From Paramecium pentaurelia (taxonomy: Eukaryota; Ciliophora; Oligohymenophorea; Peniculida; Parameciidae): a stretch of 64,000 nt of DNA. This document shows positions 36,777 to 50,368 of the stretch, one piece after another. The notes under the pieces are model-generated. The model had not been told where the DNA came from. It searched no databases and saw nothing but the letters and a program-made list of their open reading frames with translations. The translations under genes and the position numbers were made by a program. The stretch spans positions 317,764 to 381,763 of the forward strand of contig CAJJDO010000004.1 of the NCBI GenBank assembly GCA_905183005.1, written 5' to 3'. Each line of letters begins with the position of its first letter. The first letter of the stretch is position 1.

Positions 36777-39700
36777 ATGGAGGAATGTTATAAATTAATT
36801 GAACGTCAGATGTATGCAGAAGCCTTGAGAAATCTAACTTAGATATTAAAAAAAGAGATCAAGAATCCTTAATTGGAGACAATTTTTTTGATTTAGCATA
36901 TTCTTAGTTAAAGTTAAAGATATAAGAATTTGCAAATAAAAATCTTAGAAATTATAAAATAAGATGAGAATGAAGAAGATATAGATGATGATAAATATTT
37001 CAATCTAGTTTTGGATTTAATAAACTTATATATAGATTAAAATAACATTCAACAAGCAAAAAGTTGGTCTAGACAATTAAAGAAATATGCACAAGGAATC
37101 AAATATAATGAACCATTATTGTATTTAATTGAGAATTTAGATAATATGCTAGCTTACAAATAAAAAAGTGTTGATTTGAAAGAATAAGTAAATGAATTTG
37201 TTTATCAAAGTTTGAAACTTATGAAAGATTATCTGAATTAGAGAAAAAGACTAAATATTTTGAATAGGATGGTATGCCTGCATATCTGATACCAACAAGA
37301 TGGTTTAATAAGTGGAAAAGTTATGTGACTGATACATCTATTGAATTACCAAATGAGAACTTTAATATGGAAAAGGAAATAGAAGTCTTAGAGAATCTAT
37401 TTAATGTTTCTAGTGATCTTGATATTGAAGAATAAATAACTGCTCCAGGTCCTATAAATGGATTTTAATTGATTTAAATTCAATCAGCTCTAGATTTGGA
37501 TCCCTTTGGTCCAAAATCATATACAAATTACATATTAAAAGATAATATAAGAGAAGGGTCAGATTTTATACTAGTTGGACATAAAATATTTGAATATTTT
37601 AAGAATATTTATGGTGGATTCGAAATCAAAAGATTAATAGTAGAACATAGTTAAACTCATTAAAAATATGTTGATGTAATTAATATAATAAGATTTAAAT
37701 AGTTAGTACCAAGAATAATCTAATTTATAATTTTACCAATTGAAGAGAAATTTAGATGGAGAATAATTACTGCAAATAGTAGTGATTTAGTTTTAGATTT
37801 ATGTAAGAAAATGAATAGAATATTAAAATTGAATAATGAAATTAGATGGTGGAAGTTTAATGATTTTTAGAGTCAAGAGGATTTTATACAGAAATTTAAA
37901 AGAAGAGAATTATATAAATAAGTATCTGCTAAAGTTTTAGACAAAACAATAATGATTGAAGAAATTAATTTTACAAGTTCAGATTTATTTATATGTGAAA
38001 TAAGATATGGTAGAGATTGGTAAATAAGTGAAATTGATAAAAAGAAATAATCCACTTTTAAAAAAAAAATGAATATATCTGATGTTCCTAAGATAATGAA
38101 TGATTCTCGTAAAGGTGTAACAGGTTTATAAAATCTAGGTAATACTTGTTTTATGAATGCTGCTTTATAATGTTTAAGTAATACTTATGAATTAACTGAA
38201 TATATGGTTAGTAATGAATTCTATTAACATTTAAATTGTGAAAATCCATTAGGAACAAAAGGAGTTTTGGCAACTGCTTATGCTGAATTAATGAAAATAA
38301 TGTGGTATGGTAATAATTCAGCTGTTAGTGCTTATGATTTAAAAAGAGTGATTGGTAAATTTGCTCCATAATTTTATGGTTATGGATAATAGGATTCACA
38401 TGAATTTCTATCTTATTTATTAGATGGTTTACATGAAGATCTTAATAAAGTTCTTAATAAACCATTTGTTAATGAAATAGAAATTACAAATGAAACTGAT
38501 TTTGAAGCTTCTAGAATATTTTGGAATAATTATATTCTTAGAAATTAAAGTAAGATTCAATAATTAATGGTGGGTTAATATAAATCTACTCTTATTTGTC
38601 CAAATTGTCATAGAGTTTCTAAAACATTTGATCCTTATATGAGTCTTTCACTTCCCATTCCTTCATATACATTAATATAATTATCCTTGTATTTTATATA
38701 TTAAAATGGGAAGATACCTTTAAAAATATAACTTAATCTTACTAGTGATTAAGATGCCAATTTTATTGGATAGGAATTATCATAAGCATTAAATATAGAA
38801 TAAGATTAAATGAATTTTATTTTATTAAAAGATCATTTGATAAGGGAAAGAATTAAAAAAAAATAGAATGTTAAATGGATCTAAGAACATGAAGGTTAAT
38901 TATTTGTATTTTAAATTGAAAAAGAATTTCATTAATTATCAGATGATCAAATTCATGTTGATTTCTATTATTGTAATAAAACAGATCGATCAAATTATAA
39001 TGAATAGATCTTAACTTTCCCTAGATAATTTGTATTAGAAAAGAAAAATAAAATTATTGATATTTACTTTAAAATTTATCAACAATTCAAACACCATCTC
39101 ATTTTGATTATTTAAGAACTTGCTGATTAATTATTAAATGAAGGTGTAAATCTTGAAGAATATTGTTAGGGTGTCCCTGAAACATTAGAAGAATTCATTG
39201 AAGAAATCAAATTATTCAAAGTTGAACTCTACAAATTATTATATAGAGGTAAACCATTAGATTACCTTAATCAGGATCCTATTGAAAATTTTAATACTAA
39301 AATTCTTTCAATTAATGTTGTATTAAATCCTATTTTTGGAAGATCAGAAATATATAATATGAAATTCTAAAGATGCAAAGATTTTAATATTGAATAAAAT
39401 AGATAATTAAGAAAAGGAGAATATACATTAGAAGATTGTTTAAGATCTTTTGCTAAAGAAGAAACTTTAGGTAAAGGTAATGAATGGTATTGTAACAAAT
39501 GTAAACAACATGTATAAGCTACTAAATAGATGGAAATCTATAGAGCTCCATAATTATTGATTATTCATTTAAAAAGATTTAGGTCTGGAAATAATAGAAT
39601 AAGTAATTATGGAGGTTTCTTTTATTCTGGTGCATCTCAAAAAATAACAACAATGGTTCATTTTCCAAAAAATTTAAATTTGAATCCCTTTGTTCTTTCT

Positions 39701-39937
39701 AAAGTGAATGATAATGATTCTATAGATTATCATTATGAATTATATGGAGTAGACAATCATTTTGGTGGTTTAGGAGGTGGACATTATACTGCCTGTGCAT
39801 ATAATTCATTAATAAACAAATGGGTAGATTATAATGATTCAAGTGCAAGAATCACATCAACAGATGTTGAAAGTGAGGCTGCTTATGTATTATTTTATAG
39901 AAGAATAGACTCTCAAAAATGTAGTTTAGGAAGATGA
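36777..39937 (+). CDS. Ubiquitin carboxyl-terminal hydrolase (DUSP + USP)
   Basis: Exons 36777..37187 and 37211..39937 with one 23-nt AAG-ending intron; 1046 codons. Order: helical N-terminal region (~1-150); a DUSP-like domain beginning YLIPTRWFNKWKSYV; then a USP catalytic domain from ~440 to the end. Cys box GLQNLGNTCFMNAALQC (Cys about 450), GYGQQDSHEFLSYLLDGL, a zinc-binding CXXC pair (CPNCH and CNKCKQH), and His box LGGGHYTACAYN (His about 995) with WVDYNDS (Asp 1010). All catalytic residues are present, so an active deubiquitinase is expected, of the USP4/11/15-like layout. Converges on the TMEM164-like gene with a 31-bp gap. Confidence 0.94.
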
Positions 39938-39968
39938 TTAATTATATGGGTTATGTATAATATATGAT

Positions 39969-40902
39969 TCAATCTTATTTTTCTTTATATCTTATGATTT
40001 TCCTTAAAACCCAAGTTAATATGAACACAATAACAAATGCTATAATACTAACCAAGTTTAAGTAGAATTCTGAAAATACATAATACCAATTTCCTATGTA
40101 TGGAACAAATGGATCATGATCTGGTCTACAAAGCATAAAATTTAAATTAGCCCAAGTCATCAATGAAATTGGTAACATATAAATCTAAACTTAAATATAT
40201 TCCTTACTCTTTAATAAAGAACATGAGATTCCCATCCAAACATCTAATGTATAAAGAATGTCTTCCATTCAAAAAAGAAAAATCTTCCACTTAATGTCAA
40301 TACCAAAGGACCTGCAAAAGCTCCAAGAAGATGCTCTATCCAAAAGAATTCTACTTCTAGAGGCAATTCTAAGCCTGTTATAACTGGGAATTTTAATGCC
40401 TTTAATTAACAGAACAATTCAATACTGCAAATACACCATATAACCATCTTAATTGACAAATAAAAAGGATAGCACTAAATTTATGTTTTTTTGTCAATAA
40501 GACATATCCTTACATCAATAACACTATATGACATGGGTTATTCATAAACACACCTATGTAATTGTCTTATTCTCACATTTACCCCTTCCTGTATACAATT
40601 TATATCCAGTTTGAACAGCAAAAGTACCCCAACATGCTAATCCAACTAAATATTCAAAAATATTAGGTTTCTTTCCCATTGCTCTTGTCAATTCCTATGA
40701 ATATTTTATTTTAGCCCAGCATTTTTCTTCATCTGATCAAATTAATACTCATCACAAGAATGCAAATTATGGCAGAAATTGTAGAGATGGAAATACGAAA
40801 TGTATTTGTCATATCCTAATAACATTTTGGTCCACCATCTGAAAAGTGTTCATAAGTTTCTGTGTAGATATTTCCATACAGTCCCCAACGTACAATATCC
40901 AT
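39969..40902 (-). CDS. TMEM164-like multi-pass membrane protein
   Basis: Exons 40902..40749, 40726..40583, 40553..40426, 40399..40208 and 40184..39969 (introns 22, 29, 26 and 23 nt; two end AAG); 278 codons. About six or seven hydrophobic helices. Motifs that match TMEM164 proteins: NNPCHIVLLMQGY, a Trp/Glu/His helix FFWIEHLLGAFAGPLVLTL, and LPISLMTWANLNFMLC followed by DHDPF. TMEM164 of animals is an acyltransferase-like ER/Golgi protein linked to ether-phospholipid metabolism; the conserved Cys and His here would fit catalysis, but that is inferred. The 67-residue minus frame at 39975 is its last exon. Confidence 0.8.
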
Positions 40903-41689
40903 TAATTAAAATTCTATGACTGATTAAACAAGTGTTAATTAATAATAGTTAATCACAGATAAAGATATAGTATTAGAGTCAATAAAGTAATTAAAAAATT
41001 GGACTCCTTCATGGTGTTCATATATCAAAAATATTATTAGGAAACAAGTTTAAATTAATAAATCATTAGACTATAATATTATTTATGTAAAATTTAGAAA
41101 TTTAGACAGAATACATTCAATATAAAGGATTCATATATGTTATATTACAACTATAAAAAGTTGAAAATTGAAGGAATTTTAGAAATTTTATTGTTTTGTA
41201 ATTTAATAAGAAAATTTGTTACAATCTTCAAGTTCAAAAGATTAAAACTAATAAGTTTGATAATACATGAAGAATAAATAATAATAGATAAAATAAAATC
41301 ATCATAAATTTCAAGATCAAAAAAAATATTATTTTTAATTTAAGAACTAAAATATGTCATATAAAACATGTTGATTTATTTAAAGCAGTATGAAACAAAT
41401 TAAATGGATAATAAGTTATAGAACTTAAATAACTATTGTAGCATATTTAATTTAAAAAATACTATTTTTTAATGGATTTTATTTCTTTATAATTTTGGTT
41501 TTTTTCCTGACTGAAAATCTGATATTATTTTTAGATAACGTGAGTTTAAGTTATTTATGAATATCATGAGAAATCATAGATTTTAAACCAAGAACAGTTT
41601 ATTTACAAAAGCTGATTGAGGTTTTATATAAATCAAGGAATTCCTGTTAACCAGAATTGAATCTGACATAAATTTTAGTATTTATTTCT
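40903..41689. other. Intergenic / degraded sequence
   Basis: About 790 bp without a usable frame. The right end (after ~41460) has short coding-like pieces in changing frames and may be more of the dynein remnant that becomes recognisable from 41690. Confidence 0.45.
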
Positions 41690-42780
41690 CAATAGAAGAA
41701 TGAAATACATTAGGATTACATAAATGATTAATTATCAATACAAAATGATAATAATTCTACCATATCTCTTTTATTATTCGATTTAAAAAGATGATATAAT
41801 CATTATATCACATAAAAGTACGCATATAAAATTGAATCCGTTATCCATTTAATTATCATAAACTCAAAAATGATTTCTTAAAACCCCCTACATGAAAGGT
41901 AGATATGTTGATTTTTGAAAATATCTAAAATAAATGGATCCTATTTTAGATAAATAATCTAAATTAAGGTTAAAAAAAATATCACATAGGAGTAGGAAAT
42001 ACTTAGATGGATTTAAATTTTCTATGTTTTTTGGATTAATTAATCCTACATTCTAATTTGAATTATCTGCTAAGGCAACAATAATTGACTTAACTGCTAC
42101 TCAATGTAATTTAGTATATTAATTATTGGATAAATTGATCAGAAAAGTAAACATAGTTTTGGAGGATTCTTTCCACAGGATTAGATATCTCATCGATCTT
42201 TCTATAGAATAGTTTAGTTAGTAAATATATTGTATTAAATAATTAAATCATTGAGAAAAGGAGCAAAAAACCCACTTGCTTTTGGTTAGGTAGTTTCTTA
42301 AATCTTCAAAAATTTTTACTGCTTTAAAAATTAAAGGTTATTAATATCCAATGGAAAAACCTTTAGAGAAAGATATTTGGTCTTGGAATGAGCTTGTGCA
42401 CTCTAAAAAGTTTGAGTAAGAGTATATGAATAAATCAGAGATATTTATTCAGAAGGTGTTTATTTGTAATGGATTATTTCCTAAAGGATGTAGATGAGTA
42501 GAAATGATATTTATAAATTAGATCCTAAGAAGATATTTGCTCTTTCAGTTACCCAATTTGATGTCACTACTGGAAGTTAACTAATGCTAAATAGAATTTT
42601 TAGATTAAAAGTTATTCTGTTTATAAGGTATCATTTTATGTTTTTCATTTTAGTATAAAAAGAGAAATATGTAATTTATAGAATTGAGAATATTTATGAA
42701 AGTGAAGTTACATGTGATCATTTGATATAAATTATAGAAATGTATAACTCTAATGTTCAAATTCATGAAATTTTGATATA
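41690..42780 (+). pseudogene. Dynein heavy-chain remnant (AAA5 and C-terminal pieces)
   Basis: Pieces in different frames match successive parts of an axonemal dynein heavy chain. Near 41695 EE*NTLGLHK recalls the WNxxGLPxD motif; at 41840 RYP-like residues sit where the RWPLMIDPQ block belongs; 41909..41938 gives MLIFENIQNK; after a frame change DPILDKQSK (41938) runs into FKFSMFFGLINPTFQFELSAK, matching the FRLYxTTKLxNPHxxPExxxK block of AAA5. From ~42250, KKPTCFWLGSFLNLQKFLL resembles the FWLxGFxNPQxFL block of the C-terminal domain. TGA codons, frameshifts and a large internal deletion rule out an intact protein. Confidence 0.5.
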
Positions 42781-42846
42781 TATTATATATATTTTCATTA
42801 TATTAAAAACAATTGATATATAATAATTTTTTATATAATACATTCT

Positions 42847-44571
42847 ATGAATCCATTGGCCACATTGAAATTTGTTAATATTGAAAACAATGATTTGTAA
42901 AGTCATTTTCCAATTGATCCAAATGCTGATATTATTTTAGTTTTGAATGGCAAAGAAACTTTTTAATTGTAGATCAGGTTACTTAAAAAAAGAAGCCAAT
43001 ATTTCGAAACATAATTGCATAATAGTGACTCAAAATTTAAAGTTATACCTGGAAAACATGATGCAGTAGTTTTTTAAAAAATACTCAATTGTTTTTATGG
43101 TTACCAGTATCACATTTATAAAGATGAAGAATTTTACTCTGCTTATAAAATCTCTCACTTTCTATAAATTAATAATTTTATCACTACTCTTTAGGATTCA
43201 TTATATGAAAATTTCTAAAGAATAGATATTCATATTGTATTAACACTTGCTGAATTATATGAGATTGAATCACTTAGAGAAAAATATATTGATTACTTAG
43301 ATGAAAATCCATAATTATGGAAAATTATATTGCCTATTCAAAAATTAGAATTTTATAGATAAAATTATTACTCTATTTGTTGCACTAAATAAAATGATGA
43401 TATCCCTATTAATGTTTTACATTTAAAAGAAGACATATTAATTAAACTTCTATCATTCCATAATGAATAAAAAAATAAGAAATCATTTCCTGAAAAGTTT
43501 TTAACTCCAGATGATATTCTGAAAATTATACAGTATTATGTAAATATTAGATTTCAAACTTAAGAAGAAAGATAAGAAAATACAATAAAAATTGTCAACT
43601 CTATATATAAAGTAGAAGACATCTATTCAGACAATGATGCTAGAAGATTGTAAACATTCATGTCCAAATCATATTCTAATAGTGTTAATTCATGTAATTA
43701 TTTTTATTATAAAGCTTCTTGTTCTGATAGGTCTTCCAAACTTATTATTGAATAACAGAGAGATATTGAAGAACTTAAAATGAAATTATAAGTACTAATT
43801 CTCTATTCTATACTTTAAGTGTACAATTAAAGAGAATAATGAACTATAATTAAAATCTAAGATGCTTGAAGAAAGAATTGAAAACCTTCAATAATTAATT
43901 GAAAATCAAAAGAAAACGTCAATCAATACTAGCAATTTGAATAATTCGAATACTTAAGATATAGAGTCCTCCTAATTTGTATACCATTAAGTTGCTGAAT
44001 CAATACCATTAGATAATTCATCAATTGATTAAAGTGACAACTCATTTTTTAAAAGTCAATTACATTTTAATAGCACACCATAAACTGTTTTTACTCTTTC
44101 AGAACTCTCTTATCTTGGTGAAATTTTGAATGCCAAAATTTATTAATAAATTAAATTTAAATTATTGTATCGAGGGTATATCTTAATGTTTTTATTAGAA
44201 CTGAAAATAATTTTTATCTTGTATCTGAAGAATAATTAACTTCAATTAAAAAAGCCACATCCATTTTAATTCTCATTAGATCAGTAGATAATGATTCAGT
44301 TTTTGGAATATTTAATTAAAATAGTCGAATATAAATTATTAATTTTTAGAGTAAGAAAAGAGTAGATTATAAAAAAGAGTTAAAATTAGCTATAAATTCT
44401 AATTATTTATTAAAATTAGGTAATGATATTGAGATATTTGTTGATTGTTGTAATAAAAAAAACAATATCTGCAATAATATAAATGGATTAGGTTGTTTAG
44501 CTGGTAAAACTGAATTTCAAGTAGATGAGCTTGAAATTTATGAGTGCTCTATCCATAATGAAATTGTGTGA
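42847..44571 (+). CDS. BTB-like and TLDc-like domain protein
   Basis: Exons 42847..43791, 43820..44175 and 44199..44571 (introns 28 nt AAG-ending and 23 nt TAG-ending); 558 codons. The N-terminal ~120 residues look like a BTB/POZ fold (DIILVLNGKETFQL, then KRRSQYFETQLHNSDSKF), followed by a BACK-like helical stretch, a short coiled coil (RDIEELKMKLQ, ERIENLQQLIENQ) and Ser/Asn-rich linker. The last ~150 residues resemble a TLDc module: LLYRGTENNFYLVS, SVFGIFNQ, and the ending CLAGKTEFQVDELEIYE. Likely an adaptor for a cullin ligase or oxidation-resistance-type protein; function inferred only. Confidence 0.7.
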
Positions 44572-44767
44572 TAGACTTTATTTATTTATATTTGAAATTA
44601 TTAAATATCTCTTAATTCTTATTAATATGTTGTTATTGAAACTTACTAAAAATTATATATTTTTTAAATAATAATAATGATTATAGAAATAATTTAATTC
44701 TCAAATCAATTAAATATTCCAATTCTCAATAAAATTAACTTTTTCTTAATCTACCTTATAATCTATG

Positions 44768-47411
44768 TCACCAAAGTCCTAAAAATACTAAATCTTAAAC
44801 TACATTTTTATTTTCCCAAATTTGAAATTAATCATTTATGTTATTAATATTTTTTCTAATGCTTAATCTTGGAGGCTTATATTACTTAGCTTATAATCTA
44901 ATCCAATCTATTTCAGCAAAAAATAAATGTTTCTTAATTTTATGTAAATCAATTTAGGTCATTCTTTTTTATGGAGACTTTATAAGCAATAATTTTAAAA
45001 GATCTGTTGCAATAGCACTAACGTCTTTGGGAATTTATAATTATTCTATAATTTAAAAATTATTTTATTTACAATATTTGATATTTTCAATTAAAGTTTT
45101 AATATTTGTACTGAAATATGGAGGATAACCTATAAGCATTTCAAATAAAATAATTCCTATTTAGTAAATATCAGTTGCTTTAGATGATCCAATACCTTCA
45201 ATCAATTCAGGTGGAAGATAAGCTGGAGATCCACAGAAACTTTTTGTTATTATTTCTAAATCTGCATTTAATTGTTTGCATAATCCAAAGTCTGTAAGTT
45301 TAATATATCCATCTGAATTTATTAAAATATTTTCTGGTTTAAGGTCCCTATAAAGTATAGACTTCTAGTGAAGATGTTCAATAGCTAAAATTATTTAAGC
45401 AACAATAAACTTTGCAGTATATTCATCCAATACTTTTCCTCTAGTCATATATCTTGTTAAATCACCTTCAGAACAAAGTTCAGTAACTAAATATAAGTAT
45501 TTTTAAGTCTATAATTATTAGTAATATAAACTTAGAATGCAAAATATAAATTAACAATGAAAGGATGCTTAATAGTTTTAAGAATTTAAAGTTCTAAAAC
45601 AGTATAGTTTAAATAATCATGTTTGATAAGCATATTCTTTTCTTATTATTTTAAAGCACAATTAAGATTTTTGTATTTAGTCTTGTAAACTTTTCCAAAA
45701 CTGCCTTTTCCAATTAATTCAAAACTTTCAAAATTTGATAAATTTATATTATATTATTATTTGAATTTTCCTTTTTCTTCAATAAGATCAATCTCAAATT
45801 CTGCTTCAATGACACTGTCTAATGATTATTTAAATTTTTCTTTTTCTACTCTTTATTTCTATTATATGTATTATTTTTATTCGATTACTGCTGAATCTTT
45901 AATATTAATAATTTAATTAGGCTTTTATAACATTAAATTATAAGCTCGCATAGCATATTTTATTTCATAATTTGAATTTCTTAATTAAAAATTTTAATTA
46001 ATATATCTAGCATATCCTACACAATTCTTTAAACCTTCATACCATCTTCTTGCTGCCTATTTTTCTCTAAATGCTATAAATATATGATTAGTTGAATATT
46101 TGATTTCCAAGTAGTGATAGTATTCTTCCTAAAACCACTCATTTCTTGATACTTTGATCTCATTTATTTAATCTAATGCAATTACTTCACTTAAAATTAA
46201 AGCTTGATTACTTTGGATTATTTGGAATGTCTTCCTCTTTTTTGAATCTTACTAATGTTCCAGAATCAGGATCAGCAATCATAAATCTTTGATACATAAT
46301 CAATTTGAAATAATTAACCTTCAATACTTTCCCTGTAAGAATTGGAGGCCTACTTGGTTTATTTAAAATAAAAGTCTCTTTTATACAATATCACCATACA
46401 TCTTTCTATAAATCTTCTAAAGTGATTCCATTCATTGACTTTATAAATGAATTTCTATTAACTTTATTTAACCTTAATTCATTTTCATATTATAATATTT
46501 ATCTAACTTATATACCTGCTACTTAAATTGGACTTCTATTGAACTAATCTAGAATACTGAATTTATTAATGATTAAATACTTTACATCAATCTATGGATG
46601 TTATAAAAGAGATATTGTTATTTCAACATCATCTAAATGTGCAGCTAAATGTAATGCACTTCCATGTTTGCTTATTTTATTAATCTTAATATCAGATTAT
46701 CCAATTAAAAATAATACAACTACTGATAATAAATTTTGATATACATTATTTTAATTTTAAACAAACAGCCAATGACAGGCAGTTCCATCCATCATTAGTC
46801 TCTAAATTAATATCAGCACCTTCATTTAATAACCATAAAAAAGTCTTTTCATATCCAGTTATTATTGAAACATTTAGAGATGACCATCCAAATATTGATT
46901 AGTCATTTAAGAGTAAATTCTTATTCTTTTAATAATTATCTAAAAAATTTTTTGCTTACTAAAAATTATTTGTCTAAATATATTCATAAAATTTTTCTAT
47001 ATCATCCTACAGATCTATTTTGGTATTGGATTTAAATTGATTATTTTTTAAGGAGTTACTAAAGGAGTCATGTATTTTGTTTTACAAATCCTCAGCCAGA
47101 CTATTTGTATTATTGGGCGCAAATAATTATATTTCAGAATTAAAAGTAGATTAAAAACTAAATTAATCATCTATATTTTTGACATATACTATAGATTCTT
47201 GATTGAATTATATTGAACTTAAATATTAATGCTTTTCAATTTCTATAATTTGAGAATTTTTTAATAAATATAATTTTTGATTGCATACCTCTATTGATGT
47301 AACATTCTATATTTCAGATTATAAATCATCAACTGTACCTTTTGAAGGTACTTTAATCATGCAAAATTATTTTTCTCCCCGATTATTATAATATTTCAAC
47401 TTAATTTTCAT
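44768..47411 (-). CDS. Ankyrin / PH-like / AGC-type protein kinase with one in-frame UGA
   Basis: Exons 47411..46745, 46722..46212, 46189..45532, 45508..45073 and 45045..44768 (introns 22, 22, 23 and 27 nt); 850 codons counting one internal TGA. Residues ~190-320 hold ankyrin repeats (SALHLAAHLDDVEI). A PH-like domain follows, then an AGC kinase: LIGKGSFGKVY, ALKQQ, LYRDLKPENIL, DFGLCKQ, CGSPAYLPPEL (Pro for the usual Ala in APE). A TGA at 46393..46391, right after VW and before YCIKET, interrupts the frame between ankyrin and PH parts. Options: sequencing error, a true nonsense change, or a non-canonical 24-nt intron ending GAG. Convergent with the BTB/TLDc gene (196 bp). Confidence 0.8.
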
Positions 47412-47825
47412 TTTAATTAAATTATATGTTAAATTGGAATTAAAAATAAAAATGAAATTTTGTTATATTCAAACAATAAAATTAATTGGTCATTTTACAA
47501 TTTTTATTATATAATCTTATTTATTAAATCTTGAAGTTAATTTGATATAGTAGATTTATATACTATTTTATGAGATTAATGGAAGTCTTTTTGTAAAATA
47601 AGTAATCTCATATCATTTAGTAATCAAATTCAACTTAAATATAAAGAAAAATTTTAAAGCACAAAAGTATGACTATAATTCATTTTATAATAATTCAACT
47701 TTATTCTCAAGTAATAAATTATTAGCTCTTATTAACCTTCTTGTAAAAATATAGAAGCTAAATTATAATTTATAAAATTAAATATTCAGTATTTTGTTTA
47801 TTTTGAAATACAAATACAACTTAAA
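47412..47825. other. Intergenic, no gene seen
   Basis: About 410 bp upstream of the ankyrin kinase and past the 3' end of the next minus-strand gene. AT-rich without a coding-like frame. Confidence 0.55.
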
Positions 47826-50368
47826 TCAATATTCCATTAATTCTCTTTACTCAGTTGTCAAATGTTCTAATTTTTCTTATTTCATCTTTTATTTTTTGAT
47901 AGTCTATAATTATTATTCAAAACTCTCATCCAATTAAACTTCTATATGACTTGGAGCTTAAAAGGACTAATTTAAAATAGATCCTCTCTATTATTAATTA
48001 ATTTTAATTTACTTCAATATCTTCCTTCACTTAAATATCATCTAAATTTATAATTCCATTTTAATTATTCTAATTAGATAGATTTTCTTTAAATTATTTC
48101 TTAATTTTCTCAAAATCAATTGGACTTATTGAAGTGCATTTTGATAATATTTCTTGAATTTCTGTGTTAATAGTATTTTTTTATAACAAACTTGATAAAT
48201 CCTAGCTTATAATAACATTTAAATTTACTATGCACCAAATCCTTTCTTCTTATATGTTTAAAACTATGCTCCAAGAATTGAATATAAAAGTTCATTATAT
48301 TCTTTAGAAACTTCTTCATCCATAAATGATATTAACTTAATTATCATGCATAATCTTAATTCTTTGTCTTTATATTAATCGAAATTGACTTTTCTATTAG
48401 ATTTAGCTAATTTATTGTTTCCTTATTTAATAGAAGAATCATCTATTAAATAAGCAATTATAGAAACTATTTGCTAATTTGTTAATCTTCCTGGGATGAA
48501 ATCAAAAAATTAATTTATTAATGTTCTTATGTCTGCTGGTTGATCATAACTAAGTAAAACAGAGTTTGATAAAAAAAATGCACTTAATCCAATAATATTT
48601 GAATTAGGTATAAGATATGAATTAATTTCATTATTTTCATTAGAGTTAATTCTTCCTGCTAATAAAAACAAAGATGTTAATATTTAGGCACATTTTAATG
48701 AAATTTAATGATTAAATTCAGCTATTTCAATCAACATGACTATCATTTCTTCAGTGATAATGATTGTTGAATTAAAAGTCTCTATTTTTAACATACATTC
48801 ATGTAAAATGATCAATAAATTAATTAAAATATCAATATTAATGGCTGTATTATTTATTAAATTTAAATTGTAATTATATGTGAATGTGAGTATTTATTGT
48901 ATAAATGACTGGACACTATTAGTATCTGATGATATTTATTTGAGTAATGCAATTAAGCAAAGTTATGTATCATTGAAGGTTTCTGATTCTGGATTAGATC
49001 TTAAATTATTAAGAACAGCTTTTATAGTTTAGGTTTGCTGAAATAAAATAAATTAATTTGTCTCAATTGAATTAAATAGACTAATTAATAATTTAATAAT
49101 TGAGTTTTTCACATTTGAAGTCACATGAAAATTTTTATATTCTGAGGTTTTCTTTAACAAAGGTGGGGCACTTGGACTTTCAAATGGATTCTTATCATTA
49201 GGAGTATCTAAATAATCTACTAATTTAGTAAATATAAAAAGCTCAGTATTAGATAATTAATTAATCTCTTTAGCTACTTCTAAAACGATATAAGTAATAT
49301 CAAAGATATCCAATGGATTTTTCCAATAATCTTCATCAAAATTATTGAATAACATTTAAAATAATTCTTCATATAACTATTAATTTAAAGCTCTTTCTAG
49401 AAAGGTTTCTGTTAATTTATGCCATATAGGTTGAGAAGCAAACTTTTTATGATCTTTCATCAAAATATTAAATAGAGATTTTTAACTTTTTGTTACAAAT
49501 AATCTTTCTTATGGAATTCTTAAAAAAGCATTCCTATATACAGACATAACAACAAATGGATCTGAAATAATATCTAATAATTCTTAAACTGCTGACATTT
49601 CTTCATTTGTTTTAGTTACCCATTCACTAATATAATTTTATTATTTACAATTAATCTGAATAACCCAATTTAGTTCCTATTATATATTCTAAGAATGTTA
49701 AAATGCATTGGATATTTTCACTTTGGAATTATTTATTTGCTTTTTTATTTGAAAATGATTCTAAGGTTTCTAAAAACTAACTCCACCAAACCCTTAAGAA
49801 ATTATATTTTTCTTACATTGCATATGTCATTTTATCATTAATCAACTATGAGATTATATTAGAAAATGCTAATTCAAATTTTAAAAAGTTATCTGATACT
49901 TATGTTAAGGTTTATAAATGTTCTATTTATATAGACCTCTGACTAATTTCAATTTTAGATTCTTCAAGAAATTAATTCTAAACTGGAATTTCTTTCAACT
50001 ATATAAACTTGTCTAAATTAAGTATAAGCTCTTATAATATATGCATACACATCTTTATTATAATAGGATTTTAAGACAGTTTCTAATTAATTGTTTGTTA
50101 TTTTTACTATTTTACTTTCTACATATAATGCAGAATCAATCAGTCTAATTTTATAAGATTCTATGTGATCTATCAGTGTTTTTACTTCTAACTTAAACTA
50201 AGATGATATCTTTGCCCAGTCAAACTCATTAAAATATTTCATTATTTCAGATTTCTTGTTGAACTCTTTTAAAGATTCCTCTCTTGGTACTAATTCAAAG
50301 ATTTCCGTCAGAATAGCAGAGAATGTTGGCTATTAAAGGTTTCTAGACGTACTTCCAATACAGCCCAT
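47826..50368 (-). CDS. Large alpha-helical protein with N-terminal acylation motif
   Basis: Exons 50368..50000, 49977..49649, 49626..48229, 48205..48013 and 47987..47826; introns 22, 22, 23 (AAG) and 25 nt; 817 codons. The first intron has two other workable boundaries because of nearby GTT/TAG sites, so ~5 residues there are uncertain. The start MGCIGSTSRN fits N-myristoylation plus palmitoylation. The next ~720 residues are a run of amphipathic helices without catalytic motifs, like an armadillo/HEAT-type solenoid; the tail is Gln/Lys-rich coiled coil. Family not recognised. A membrane-tethered scaffold would fit. Confidence 0.7.
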
